Source: Kutzneria viridogrisea | GTDB taxonomy: Bacteria; Actinomycetota; Actinomycetes; Mycobacteriales; Pseudonocardiaceae | NCBI GenBank assembly: GCA_014138725.1 | Contig: JACJID010000001.1 | Span: forward strand, 558,001 to 622,000 | DNA length: 64,000 nucleotides | Direction of reading: 5' to 3' | In this document: one piece after another, positions 35,039 to 43,517 of the stretch | Layout of the letters: each line of letters starts with the position of its first letter | Position numbering within the stretch: the stretch's first letter is position 1 | Position numbers and translations under genes: made by a program | The notes under the pieces: model-generated | What the model saw: the letters and a program-made list of their open reading frames with translations, nothing else | Database searches by the model: none | Told to the model about the DNA's origin: nothing

Positions 35039-37725
35039 GGAACCGGCTCCTGTTCGCGGTCCTCGCTCAGCACGAGCACTTCCCCGGTGGAGCCGTCGAT
35101 GCGCACCCGCATCCCGGTGCGCAGTTCCCGGGTGATGTCCTTGATCTGCACCACCGTGGGCACCCGCAGCTCCCTGGCCACGATGGCCACGTGGGTCAGC
35201 GGGCTGCCGCGTTCGATGACCAATCCCGCCGCCGAGGCCAGCGAGGCGACCCAGCCGGGATCGGTGCGGTAGGCGACCAGGATGCCGCCGTTGACCTGCT
35301 CGGGCCTGGTGGTCACCACGGCATCACCCTCGGCGACGCCGGGGCAGGACGGCGTGCCCCGGAAGTGCTTGCGGCCCTCGCGGGTGTCGCTGTCGGCGAC
35401 CCAACCGCCCACCGGGAGATTGCCGTTCCAGTAGGCGGCTCCCCTCGTGGTGAACCGGGATGGTGCGCGAAGCAGTTCGTCGGCCTCGCGGCGCCGCTTG
35501 CGCATGGCCACCAGTTCCGGCAACTCGTTGTGCGCGATGGTGCCCTCGAACGCGCCGCGCACCTCCTCGATGCGCAGCTGGAACACGTCGCTCCACTCCC
35601 GGATCGCGCCCATGGCCGCCAGGTCCCGGCCCATCGCGCGCAACATGCGCTTGGCCGAGCCGAAGGCGCGGGTACGGCAGAACCGCAGCCGTTCCCTGGC
35701 CGCCAGGCTGGCGCGCGTCTTGCGGCGCACCACCTCGTAGACCCATCTGCGCGGCCCGCGCAGGTGCGCGTCCAGGTACTCCTGCGCGGTGTCCGGCGAC
35801 TTGCCCGTGCTCTCCGGCAGCGCGTCGCGCAGCATCGTGAACAGCATGGCCGGGTCCTCGCGCAGGTCGGGCACCTCCAGCTTGAGTTCGTCCGGGCTGC
35901 GGTAGCCGTACTTGGCCACGTAGTCGTCCACCGCGGCGAGCAGTCGGTCGTACCCGGCCTCGTGCAGCGCCTGCCTGGTCCGCTCCGCGGGCGTGCTCGT
36001 GATCAGCGCGGTCAGCGCGGGGTCGGCGCGCACGGTGTCGGCCAGCGCGGACAGCGCCAGCGCGGGCTCGGCCGACTCGATGCCGGCACCGGGGTTGACC
36101 ACCGCCCAGTTGAACCACTCCGGCGCGTCGGGCAGCCATTTCCTGGTCAACAGGTACAGCGCGCCGAAGGACAACAGGATGGTGGCGTCCAGCGCCATCA
36201 TCGGGCCCCACTTCTCCAGCAGGTCCCGTTCCAGCTCGCGGAATCGCCGATACGTCTCCGCGCCCGGCCTGCCGTCGTAGTCCTCGTTGTCGAAAACCTC
36301 GTAGGCCCGGTAGAACTCGGCGACGAACCGGTCGACCGAACGGCCCATGGTCAGGAACCTGCGGGCGAATTCCACGTGCCGGACGACGCCTGACAGCCGA
36401 CGGCCCAAGGTGGTGCGGAACGTGAAGGGGTACAACGTGTCGGCCAACTCGGGGGACAATGTCTCCTCGACCCCGAGTGAGACTTCCAGAACCCGCCGGG
36501 TCAACGGGTAGGCCGGTGCCAGCCGGACCATTCGGTACCAGTGCAGCAGGTTGTAGTAGACCCTGCCGTGGAAGTACCCGAGCATCGACGGCAGCCAGTC
36601 GTCCATTTGACGCAACTGCGCGTCGGGCACCCGGAGAGCGCGGGCGTAACCGCGGTAGACCTTGGCGTAGGCGTCGGCGGCGAACGAATAGGTCAGTGGT
36701 GAGGTGATGCCGCTGAAGCTCTCGATGATGTTGGAGTTGTCCCAGACGCGCAGCTCGCCGGTCGCGGGCGCGGCCTGCTCCTCGACCGGCCCCCGCGCCG
36801 TCGCGGTGACCGGCCTGCTCTGCAACAGCCACAGCCGCCGGTCGGCGCCGATGGCCCACTCGATGTCCTGCGCCGCGCCGAACACCTCCTCGACGCGGAC
36901 GCCCAGTTCGCGCAACCCGGCCAGGTCCCGCGCGTCCAGCGACAGCCGTGCCCGCTGCTCCTCGGGCACCTCGCGGATCGAGTTGCCCGCCTGGCCGTCG
37001 GCGTCCATCCGCTGCGCCTTGTCCCCGAGGACGGTGTCCACCACCTCACCGGTGTCCTTGCGCAGCACGACGGTGTCGGCGTCGACCATGCCGGACACCA
37101 GCGACTCGCCCAGCCCGTACACCGAACTGACCACGCACTCCCGCTGATCACCGGTGAGCGGGTTGACCGTGAACAGCACCCCGCTCAGCTCGGCGTCGAC
37201 CATGCGCTGCACGACGACGGCCATGTCACCGACCTGGGCGACCCCACCGTTGGCCAGCCGGTAGGACAGCGACCTCGGGCTGAACGCCGAGGCCCAGCAG
37301 GCCAGCACCGCCTCGCGCACCGCGGCCGATCCGCACACGTTGAGCCTCGTGGTGAACTGGCCGGCGAAGGACAGGGCGGTGCCGTCCTCGTCGAGATTCG
37401 AGGAGCGCACCGCGACCCGACCGCCGCCGACCGTGCGGTACGCCCGCTCGATCTCGGCCTCGATCTCGAAATCCAGACACGTACCGAATATGAGTTCGGA
37501 AATTGAGTCGGCGATCTGGTCGACCGTGTTATTAGTGACACGGCCGAGCAGTTCGTGTACGTTTTCCCGTAGGCCGCCGATGTCGAGCAGGCGGGCGAAC
37601 AGGTCCGAACCCAGTACCACCCAGTCCGGCACTGAAAGGCCGTTTCCGGTGAGTACGTGCAGGCTACGGCCCTTGCCGCCGGCCAGGCGTTCGACCTGGT
37701 CGGCACTGCTTTGAGGTGTGATCAC
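35035..37725 (-). CDS. PEP-synthase-like/rifampin-phosphotransferase-like dikinase, first gene of the operon
   Basis: The protein has 896 residues. The N-terminal ATP-binding domain (about 10-320) has LAGGKGRSLHVL, AVRSSNLDEDGTALSFAGQF, VVQRMVDAELSGVLFTVNP and AQDIEWAIG. A long central region (about 330-780) is unlike the PEP/pyruvate TIM barrel. The C-terminal swivelling domain has GVAEGDAV and SPLTHVAIVARELRVPTVVQ, with the phosphorylated His845. This three-part plan, without the pyruvate barrel, matches rifampin phosphotransferase-type enzymes, which put the beta-phosphate of ATP on an alcohol. A plausible acceptor here is the fatty alcohol made by the SDR. GTG 37725 is preferred, as GGAAAGAG lies about 6 nt upstream. 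The only alternative, TTG 37752, is weaker. Confidence 0.8.
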   Translation of the reverse strand: MITPQSSADQVERLAGGKGRSLHVLTGNGLSVPDWVVLGSDLFARLLDIGGLRENVHELLGRVTNNTVDQIADSISELIFGTCLDFEIEAEIERAYRTVGGGRVAVRSSNLDEDGTALSFAGQFTTRLNVCGSAAVREAVLACWASAFSPRSLSYRLANGGVAQVGDMAVVVQRMVDAELSGVLFTVNPLTGDQRECVVSSVYGLGESLVSGMVDADTVVLRKDTGEVVDTVLGDKAQRMDADGQAGNSIREVPEEQRARLSLDARDLAGLRELGVRVEEVFGAAQDIEWAIGADRRLWLLQSRPVTATARGPVEEQAAPATGELRVWDNSNIIESFSGITSPLTYSFAADAYAKVYRGYARALRVPDAQLRQMDDWLPSMLGYFHGRVYYNLLHWYRMVRLAPAYPLTRRVLEVSLGVEETLSPELADTLYPFTFRTTLGRRLSGVVRHVEFARRFLTMGRSVDRFVAEFYRAYEVFDNEDYDGRPGAETYRRFRELERDLLEKWGPMMALDATILLSFGALYLLTRKWLPDAPEWFNWAVVNPGAGIESAEPALALSALADTVRADPALTALITSTPAERTRQALHEAGYDRLLAAVDDYVAKYGYRSPDELKLEVPDLREDPAMLFTMLRDALPESTGKSPDTAQEYLDAHLRGPRRWVYEVVRRKTRASLAARERLRFCRTRAFGSAKRMLRAMGRDLAAMGAIREWSDVFQLRIEEVRGAFEGTIAHNELPELVAMRKRRREADELLRAPSRFTTRGAAYWNGNLPVGGWVADSDTREGRKHFRGTPSCPGVAEGDAVVTTRPEQVNGGILVAYRTDPGWVASLASAAGLVIERGSPLTHVAIVARELRVPTVVQIKDITRELRTGMRVRIDGSTGEVLVLSEDREQEPVP

Positions 37726-37916
37726 GGCAGCTCTTTCCGGCCGGGTAAGCAAATTCGTGCCGGGAATCTTCCACGTGGCCCTCTAGGGAAAACACTAGTG
37801 CTCATACCGCTGTTTCGACGGTAAGACTGGAAGGGCGTCCGGCCGTGGATTGCCGTCTGGCCGGATCGCAATACCGCCACGACGGCAAATCCATTCCGAG
37901 GTCAGGTGGGGTCGCC
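37726..37916. promoter_or_regulatory. Divergent promoter region with two inverted repeats
   Basis: This 191-bp region separates the butyrolactone-type operon from the glycosyltransferase operon. It contains TACCG-9nt-CGGTA (37805-37823) and TTGCCGTC (37850-37857) paired with GACGGCAA (37881-37888). The AACACTAGTGCT word (about 37791-37802) is also nearly palindromic. Any of these may be an operator; no regulator gene is adjacent. Confidence 0.45.
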
Positions 37917-39191
37917 ATGCGGGTTGTGATCGTGGCCGTGGGGACGCGTGGTGACGTCGCCCCCTACACCGGACTGGCCGCGCGGTTCGCCCAGGAGGGG
38001 CACGAGGTCGCCATCGCCGCGTACCGGCCCTTCGCCGAGCTGGTCACCTCGGCCGGCGCCGAGTTCGTCGCCCTGCCTGGCGACCCGCGGTCGGCCACCT
38101 CGTGGACCCAGGTCCAGCACGGTTCCAAGATCGGCACCGGACCGCTCGGGCTGGCCAGGCTGATGCGGATGATGACCGAGGAGATGGTGGAGCTGGCCGA
38201 GGCGATCCGGCTGGCCGCCTGCGAGCGCGCCGACGTGCTGCTGCTGTCCATGCCCGCGACGCTGGGCTACCACGTCGCCGAGCACCTCGGCCTGCCCAGC
38301 ATGGGCGTCTTCCTGCAACCGGCGTTCCCGACCGCGGAGCACCCGCCCTCCCTGCTGGGGTTCGGCCGCTCGCTGGGCGGGCTGGGCAACCGGCTGGCAG
38401 GCCACCTCGTACTCGGCTCGATGGGCGCGATCTTCGCCCGCGCCATCAAGGCCGTGCGGGCACGGCTCGACCTGCCCGCGCTCAGCCCGGCCGAGCTGAC
38501 CAGGGCGATGTCGGCGTGGCCGGTGCAGCACGGCTACAGCCCGACCCTGTTGCCGCGACCCCGCGACTGGCGGCAGGGCCTGGACGTCGCCGGCTTCCTG
38601 TGGCCCGCGCCCGACCCCGCGTGGCGGCCACCGCGTGAGCTGCTCGAGTTCCTTGATGACGGACCGCCCCCGGTGTACGTGGGCTTCGGCAGCCGGGTGT
38701 TCGGCGACGCGCCACGCCTGAGCCGACTCGTCGACGAGGCGCTGGCCGCGGCGGGGGTGCGCGGGGTGATCCAGGCCGGTTGGGCGGACCTGCGCGCGAG
38801 GTCGACGCGGTCGATCACCATCGGCGAGGCACCGCACTCGTGGCTGTTCCCCAGGATGGGCGCGCTGTTGCACCACGCCGGCGCGGGCACCAGCGCGGCA
38901 GGGCTGCTGGCCGGTCGCCCGACGGTGTCGGTGCCCGTGCTGGCCGACCAGCCGTTCTGGGCCTCCCGGCTGACGATGCTCGGGGTGGGCCCCAAACCGG
39001 TGCCGCACCGCAAGCTCACCGCCGAGCGGCTGGCCGGGGCGATCCGGGCCGCGATCGGGCACCAGCCCTACCGCGAACGGGCACTGGAGCTGTCGGCCAG
39101 GTTGCGCGCCGAGGACGGTGCGGGACAGGTCGTCGCCGCGGTGGAACGGCTCGTGCGGACCGCGGCGGCCGACCCGAGGAGGCAGTCGTGA
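37917..39191 (+). CDS. GT1-family glycosyltransferase (UGT/sterol-glucosyltransferase-like)
   Basis: This is a 424-residue GT-B glycosyltransferase. The N-terminal acceptor domain begins RVVIVAVGTRGDVAPYTGLA, with the conserved GTRGDV loop. The C-terminal donor domain has VYVGFGSRVF, then the nucleotide-sugar site HHAGAGTSAAGLLAGRP (about 318-334) and VPVLADQPFWASRL. Family members move sugars from UDP/TDP donors to hydroxyls of macrolides, glycopeptides, sterols or lipids. ATG 37917 has GGTGGGG just upstream; the frame extends further left but without a ribosome site. The next gene, a P450, overlaps by GTGA. No deoxysugar genes are in the window, so a common nucleotide sugar is the likely donor. 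The acceptor is unknown. Confidence 0.85.
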   Translation: MRVVIVAVGTRGDVAPYTGLAARFAQEGHEVAIAAYRPFAELVTSAGAEFVALPGDPRSATSWTQVQHGSKIGTGPLGLARLMRMMTEEMVELAEAIRLAACERADVLLLSMPATLGYHVAEHLGLPSMGVFLQPAFPTAEHPPSLLGFGRSLGGLGNRLAGHLVLGSMGAIFARAIKAVRARLDLPALSPAELTRAMSAWPVQHGYSPTLLPRPRDWRQGLDVAGFLWPAPDPAWRPPRELLEFLDDGPPPVYVGFGSRVFGDAPRLSRLVDEALAAAGVRGVIQAGWADLRARSTRSITIGEAPHSWLFPRMGALLHHAGAGTSAAGLLAGRPTVSVPVLADQPFWASRLTMLGVGPKPVPHRKLTAERLAGAIRAAIGHQPYRERALELSARLRAEDGAGQVVAAVERLVRTAAADPRRQS

Positions 39192-40492
39192 ACCCGTTGC
39201 GGGAACTGAAGATCGGCCTCACCACGCTGGCCATGCGCTCGGTGGTGCGCGGACTGGCCCTGACCGGTGACCCGGTGGCCACCGTACTGGGCCGCAGGGC
39301 GCTGGCCGACCCGTATCCGCACTACGAGCGGATCAGGGCGCGCGGTGAGGTCAGCAGGCACGTCATCGGGCTGTACCTGACGGCGGGGCACGGCACCGGC
39401 AAGGCGGTGCTGCGCGACCCCAGGTTCGGCGTCGAACCCGCCGTCGACCACGGCGGCGTGGACTGGAACCGCGAACCCGGCGACGAGTACCGGCTGGTCC
39501 ACCCGATGGAGCAGTCCATCCTCACCATGAACCCGCCCGGCCACACCAGGCTGCGGCACCTGGTCTCCCCGTGGTTCACCCCGTCGGCACTGCGCGAGTT
39601 CACGCCCCAGGTGCACCGCATCGTCGAGGAGGCGCTGGACGCGGTGTCCGCGCGGGCCCGGTTCGACCTGGTGGCGGAGTTCGCCGCGCGGGTGCCGATC
39701 CAGGTGATCAGCGCGCTGTTCGACATCCCCGCCGCCGACCAGGTCCGCTTCGCGCGCTGGGGCAGCGTGCTGACCGGCACCCTGGACGGCATCCGCACGA
39801 TGGCCGAGCGCAGGGCCGTGCACCGCACGGTGTCGGAGATGACCGAGTTCCTCACCGACCTGCTCGCCCGCCGCCGCACCGGTGCGGGCACCGACATGAT
39901 CAGCAAGCTGGCCCGCTCCGAGCTGGGTGAGTCCAGCCAGGGCGTGCGCGAGTTGGTCGCGCTGATCGGCCTGCTGCTGGTCGCCGGGTTCGAGACCACG
40001 ATCAACGTCATCGGCAGCGGGGCGCTGCGGTTGATGCGTGACACCGAGCTGCGCACCGCACTGCTGGACGAGCCCGAACTGGCCGCCCCGATCGTGGAGG
40101 AGATCATGCGGCTGGAGCCGCCGGTGCAGTTCACCCTGCGCAAGGCACTCGAGCCGGTGACGGTGGCCGGACAGGACCTGGCCGAGGGCGCCATGCTGGT
40201 GGTGCTGATCGCCGGGGCCAACCGCGACCCCTCGGCTTTCCCGGACCCCACGCGCTTCGACCCGTTGCGTGCCAACGTCCGAGACCACCTCGCCTTCTCC
40301 AGCGGCGTGCACTACTGCCTCGGTGCCGGTCTGGCCAGGATCACCGCGGCGGCCGCACTGCGCGGGCTGTTCCAGCGCATGCCGGGACTGGGGCAGGCGG
40401 GACCCGCCCGCTACAAGCAGACCCGCAACATCCGTGGCTGCTCGACCATTCCCGTTCAGCACACGGGAACCAGGATTTCCCTTGGGGGGTAA
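39188..40492 (+). CDS. Cytochrome P450
   Basis: This 434-residue P450 has the I-helix motif VAGFETTINVI (conserved acid-Thr pair present), ExxR in EEIMRLEPP and the heme loop FSSGVHYCLGAGLAR. An N-terminal extension of about 30 residues (NPLRELKIGLTTLAMRSVVR) precedes the usual DPYPHYERIRARG. The start is GTG 39188, whose TGA overlap (GTGA) with the glycosyltransferase stop indicates translational coupling. The C-proximal half ends 10 bp before the NRPS gene. It probably hydroxylates the peptide or amino-acid product of the adjacent NRPS, or its glycosylated form; the substrate cannot be read from sequence. Confidence 0.88.
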   Translation: MNPLRELKIGLTTLAMRSVVRGLALTGDPVATVLGRRALADPYPHYERIRARGEVSRHVIGLYLTAGHGTGKAVLRDPRFGVEPAVDHGGVDWNREPGDEYRLVHPMEQSILTMNPPGHTRLRHLVSPWFTPSALREFTPQVHRIVEEALDAVSARARFDLVAEFAARVPIQVISALFDIPAADQVRFARWGSVLTGTLDGIRTMAERRAVHRTVSEMTEFLTDLLARRRTGAGTDMISKLARSELGESSQGVRELVALIGLLLVAGFETTINVIGSGALRLMRDTELRTALLDEPELAAPIVEEIMRLEPPVQFTLRKALEPVTVAGQDLAEGAMLVVLIAGANRDPSAFPDPTRFDPLRANVRDHLAFSSGVHYCLGAGLARITAAAALRGLFQRMPGLGQAGPARYKQTRNIRGCSTIPVQHTGTRISLGG

Positions 40493-40502
40493 GGACACCG
40501 CC

Positions 40503-43500
40503 ATGACCACCATCGCCATCGCGGGCGGCGAGGCCACCGACTTCGCGCGGCCGCTCGCCCAGACCGACAAACTGGGCTTCCTCATCCAGCCGCCCAGGAT
40601 GTCCATCATCGTCACCACCTTCGTGGAGGGTGTCGGCCGGATCGACCCGGAGCGGCTGACCGAGGCCGTGGCGGTCGCGGCGCGGGCCTGCCCCGGGATG
40701 CGGCTGGCGCTGACCTCCGAGGAGCCGGTGTGGCGGGACACCGGCCTCGCGCCGAGGGTCCGGGTCGTCGAGGCCGCGCGGTTCGACTTCGAGCAGTTCG
40801 CCGACGAGCCCAACATCCGTGAGGGCCTGGTCGAGGAGGGCGGCCCCACCTGCGAGGTGGTCCTGATCGAGGGGACCGACTCCACGGTGCTGTTCCGCGC
40901 ACACCACGCCGTCACCGACGGCGCCGGGATGCGCACGTGGATCCAGGAGGTCTTCCGCGCCCTGCGCGGGGAACAGCCGCTGGGGGCCACCGATCCCCGC
41001 AACATCGACGAGTTGCTGGCCAGCCTGCCCAAGCCCGCGTGCGAGGAGGAGCCCGCACCGGAGACGCCGATCCCGTCCGTGCTGCCCAGGCCGAGCGAAC
41101 TCACTCCACGGCGCCACTTCTGGTTGCGCCGCACCGTGCCCGGCAACCACCCCGCCGTGGTCGCCAAGATCGCCGCCGCGCTCACCGCCGCCAGTGGACT
41201 GGACCAGGGTGGCTTCTGGATCCCCGTGGACCTGCGCAGGCACCTGCCGGAGCTGCGCACGACGGCCGGTCTGGCCAAGGTGATCACCCTGCGGACCGGG
41301 CGCGGCGAGGACTGGACTCAGGTGCAGGACCGGCTGCTGGCCCTGCTGGCCGAGAACTACGACCTGGTCGACCACTTCGACTACGGCCCGCTCGCCGAGT
41401 ACTCGCTGGCCGAGATCAGGGACTTCCTGGACACCAGGGAGGAGGAGTCGATCCAGATCGCCGAGCGCGACTATGGCGGCAGCGCGGCACTGTCGCACCT
41501 GGGCAGGTTCGAACTGGCCGAGCTGTCCACCGAGTCCTTCGAGGCGACCACCGTCTACGGCCTGCCCAGCCTCGGCTACGCGTCCATGCCGCTGTTCGAC
41601 ATCGCCGAGTGCGACGGACGTACCGAGATCGTGGCCACCTGGTACGACGGCCCCGGCATGGTCGAGCGCCTCGGTGAACTGCTCGACGACATCGCCGAGT
41701 CGTTGGCGCCCGCCGCCCACCAGCGGTGGGTTGGCAACGACACGCACCGCGCGCTGCCGCCGACACCGACGCTGACCGCCCTGTTCGCCGAGCGGGTGGC
41801 CAGGACCCCGGACGCGCTGGCCCTGGACGGACCGCAGGGGCCGATGACCTACGCGGAACTGGACCGGCGGGCCGAATCGGTGGCCGCGGTGCTGCGCGGG
41901 ACCGGCGTGCGGCCGGACACCGTGGTCGGCATCCTCGCCGATCGGAGCCCGGCCGCGGTGACCGCGATCTGGGGCGTGCTCAAGGCGGGGGCCGCGTTCC
42001 TCGCGCTGGACCCGCGCAACCCCGACAGCAGACTGGGGGAGTTGCTCGCCGACGCGGGTGCGCGGATCTGCCTCGCCGCGCGCGCCGACGCCCACCGCGT
42101 CCCGGGCGTCGAGGTGATCGTGCTGGACTCCGTGCCCACCAGCGACGCGCCCGCACCGGCCGACGCCGTGCGACCGGGTGACCTGGCCTACGTGATCTAC
42201 ACCTCCGGCTCGACCGGGCGCCCCAAGGGCGTGCAGATCGAGCACCACAGCATCGTCAACTACAGCCTGTGGGCGGCAAGGGCCTACGGCTTCGACGACA
42301 CGACCAGGATCCCGCTGATCGCGCCGATGTCGTTCGACTGGGCGTACAACACGCTGTTCCCGCCGATGCTGGCCGGGTCGACGGTCGTGCTGGTGCCCGA
42401 GGAACCCGACCACGTCGTGCTGCGCAGGATGCTCACCGAGTCCGGGGCGAACGCCGCCTCGCTCACCCCGGTCCACCTGGACATTCTGTCCACAATGGAC
42501 CTCGAGCTGTCGGGGTACCGGTTCGTGGTGTCCTGTGGTGAGCCGCTGCCGACCTCGGTGGCCGAGCGCGCGCAGGCACTGTTCGGGCCGGACTGCCGAG
42601 TGGTCAACGCGTACGGGCCCACCGAGGCGGCCATCGCCTGCACCGCGACGGTCTACCGGGGCGAGAGCGGACCTGGCAACCTCAGCATCGGGCTGCCCGG
42701 CGACAACACGCGGGTGTTCCTGCTCGACGGCCACCGCCGCGCCGTGCCACCCGGCGAGGTCGGCGAGATCTACCTGGCAGGGGAGCAACTCGCGCGCGGC
42801 TACCACGGCCGCGCGGACCTGACCAGGGACCGCTTCGTGCGCCTGGCCGACGGCACCCGTGCCTACCGCACCGGCGACCTCGGCAGGCTGCTGCCCGACG
42901 GCCGGCTGGCCTGCCTCGGCAGGGTGGACCGCCAGATCAAGGTCAACGGGTTCCGGGTGGAGCCGGACGAGGTGGCCAGGACGCTGGAACGCCATCCGGC
43001 GGTGCGCAGCGCGGTGGTCACCGGGGTGCGTCGCGGTGAGCGGGGCAAGGTGCTGTGCGGCTACGCGGTGACCGAGGCCGATCCCGCCGAACTCCGGGCG
43101 TTCCTGGCGGATCTGCTGCCCGCGCACATGGTCCCGGTGAGCATCACGCCACTGGCCGAGCTGCCGGTGAGCCCGAACGGGAAGATCGACGTCAACGCCC
43201 TGCCCGACCCCTTCGCCACCGCCGCGCCCGCGGGCGGCGCGCGGGCCACCGACGACACCGAGGCGGCTATCGGCGCCATCTGGGCAAAGGTGCTCGGCGT
43301 GGACGGTGCCGCCATCGCCGGTGACTCGGAGTTCACGCAGCTGGGCGGCACCTCGACGGCCATGATCAAGATGGTCGCCGAGGTCTGCGCCGAGGTGGTC
43401 GGCGCCGGGGGCGAGCGGGAGTTCATGCGCCGACTGCCCGAGGTCATCGGCAACCCGACCCTGGCGGCGGTGTGCTCGCTGGCCAGGTCCGCGAGGAGGC

Positions 43501-43517
43501 CCAGTGCGGTTCGATGA
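40503..43517 (+). CDS. Nonribosomal peptide synthetase, C-A-PCP
   Basis: This single-module NRPS has 1004 residues. The condensation-like domain (1-420) has the active-site FRAHHAVTDGAGM at about residue 132 (HHxxxDG). The adenylation domain (430-890) has YVIYTSGSTGRPKG, NAYGPTEAAIAC, YRTGDLGR and PNGKIDVN. The PCP (about 915-1000) has LGGTSTAMIKM with the phosphopantetheine Ser. The specificity residues, read by eye as D-W-N-S-V-C-A-I-A, match no code I recall, so the amino acid is not assigned; Asp235 argues for an alpha-amino acid. There is no thioesterase or epimerase. A GGGGGG ribosome-like run lies 10-16 nt upstream. The C domain at the N-terminus implies that it accepts an acyl or peptidyl group from another carrier. 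Confidence 0.88.
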   Translation: MTTIAIAGGEATDFARPLAQTDKLGFLIQPPRMSIIVTTFVEGVGRIDPERLTEAVAVAARACPGMRLALTSEEPVWRDTGLAPRVRVVEAARFDFEQFADEPNIREGLVEEGGPTCEVVLIEGTDSTVLFRAHHAVTDGAGMRTWIQEVFRALRGEQPLGATDPRNIDELLASLPKPACEEEPAPETPIPSVLPRPSELTPRRHFWLRRTVPGNHPAVVAKIAAALTAASGLDQGGFWIPVDLRRHLPELRTTAGLAKVITLRTGRGEDWTQVQDRLLALLAENYDLVDHFDYGPLAEYSLAEIRDFLDTREEESIQIAERDYGGSAALSHLGRFELAELSTESFEATTVYGLPSLGYASMPLFDIAECDGRTEIVATWYDGPGMVERLGELLDDIAESLAPAAHQRWVGNDTHRALPPTPTLTALFAERVARTPDALALDGPQGPMTYAELDRRAESVAAVLRGTGVRPDTVVGILADRSPAAVTAIWGVLKAGAAFLALDPRNPDSRLGELLADAGARICLAARADAHRVPGVEVIVLDSVPTSDAPAPADAVRPGDLAYVIYTSGSTGRPKGVQIEHHSIVNYSLWAARAYGFDDTTRIPLIAPMSFDWAYNTLFPPMLAGSTVVLVPEEPDHVVLRRMLTESGANAASLTPVHLDILSTMDLELSGYRFVVSCGEPLPTSVAERAQALFGPDCRVVNAYGPTEAAIACTATVYRGESGPGNLSIGLPGDNTRVFLLDGHRRAVPPGEVGEIYLAGEQLARGYHGRADLTRDRFVRLADGTRAYRTGDLGRLLPDGRLACLGRVDRQIKVNGFRVEPDEVARTLERHPAVRSAVVTGVRRGERGKVLCGYAVTEADPAELRAFLADLLPAHMVPVSITPLAELPVSPNGKIDVNALPDPFATAAPAGGARATDDTEAAIGAIWAKVLGVDGAAIAGDSEFTQLGGTSTAMIKMVAEVCAEVVGAGGEREFMRRLPEVIGNPTLAAVCSLARSARRPSAVR

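Noticed and set aside
35035-37725. Calling the first gene of the butyrolactone-type operon a true PEP synthase
   Set aside because: The PEP/pyruvate-binding barrel motifs are missing from the central region, and the gene is embedded in a biosynthetic operon. A phosphotransferase of the rifampin-kinase type fits better.
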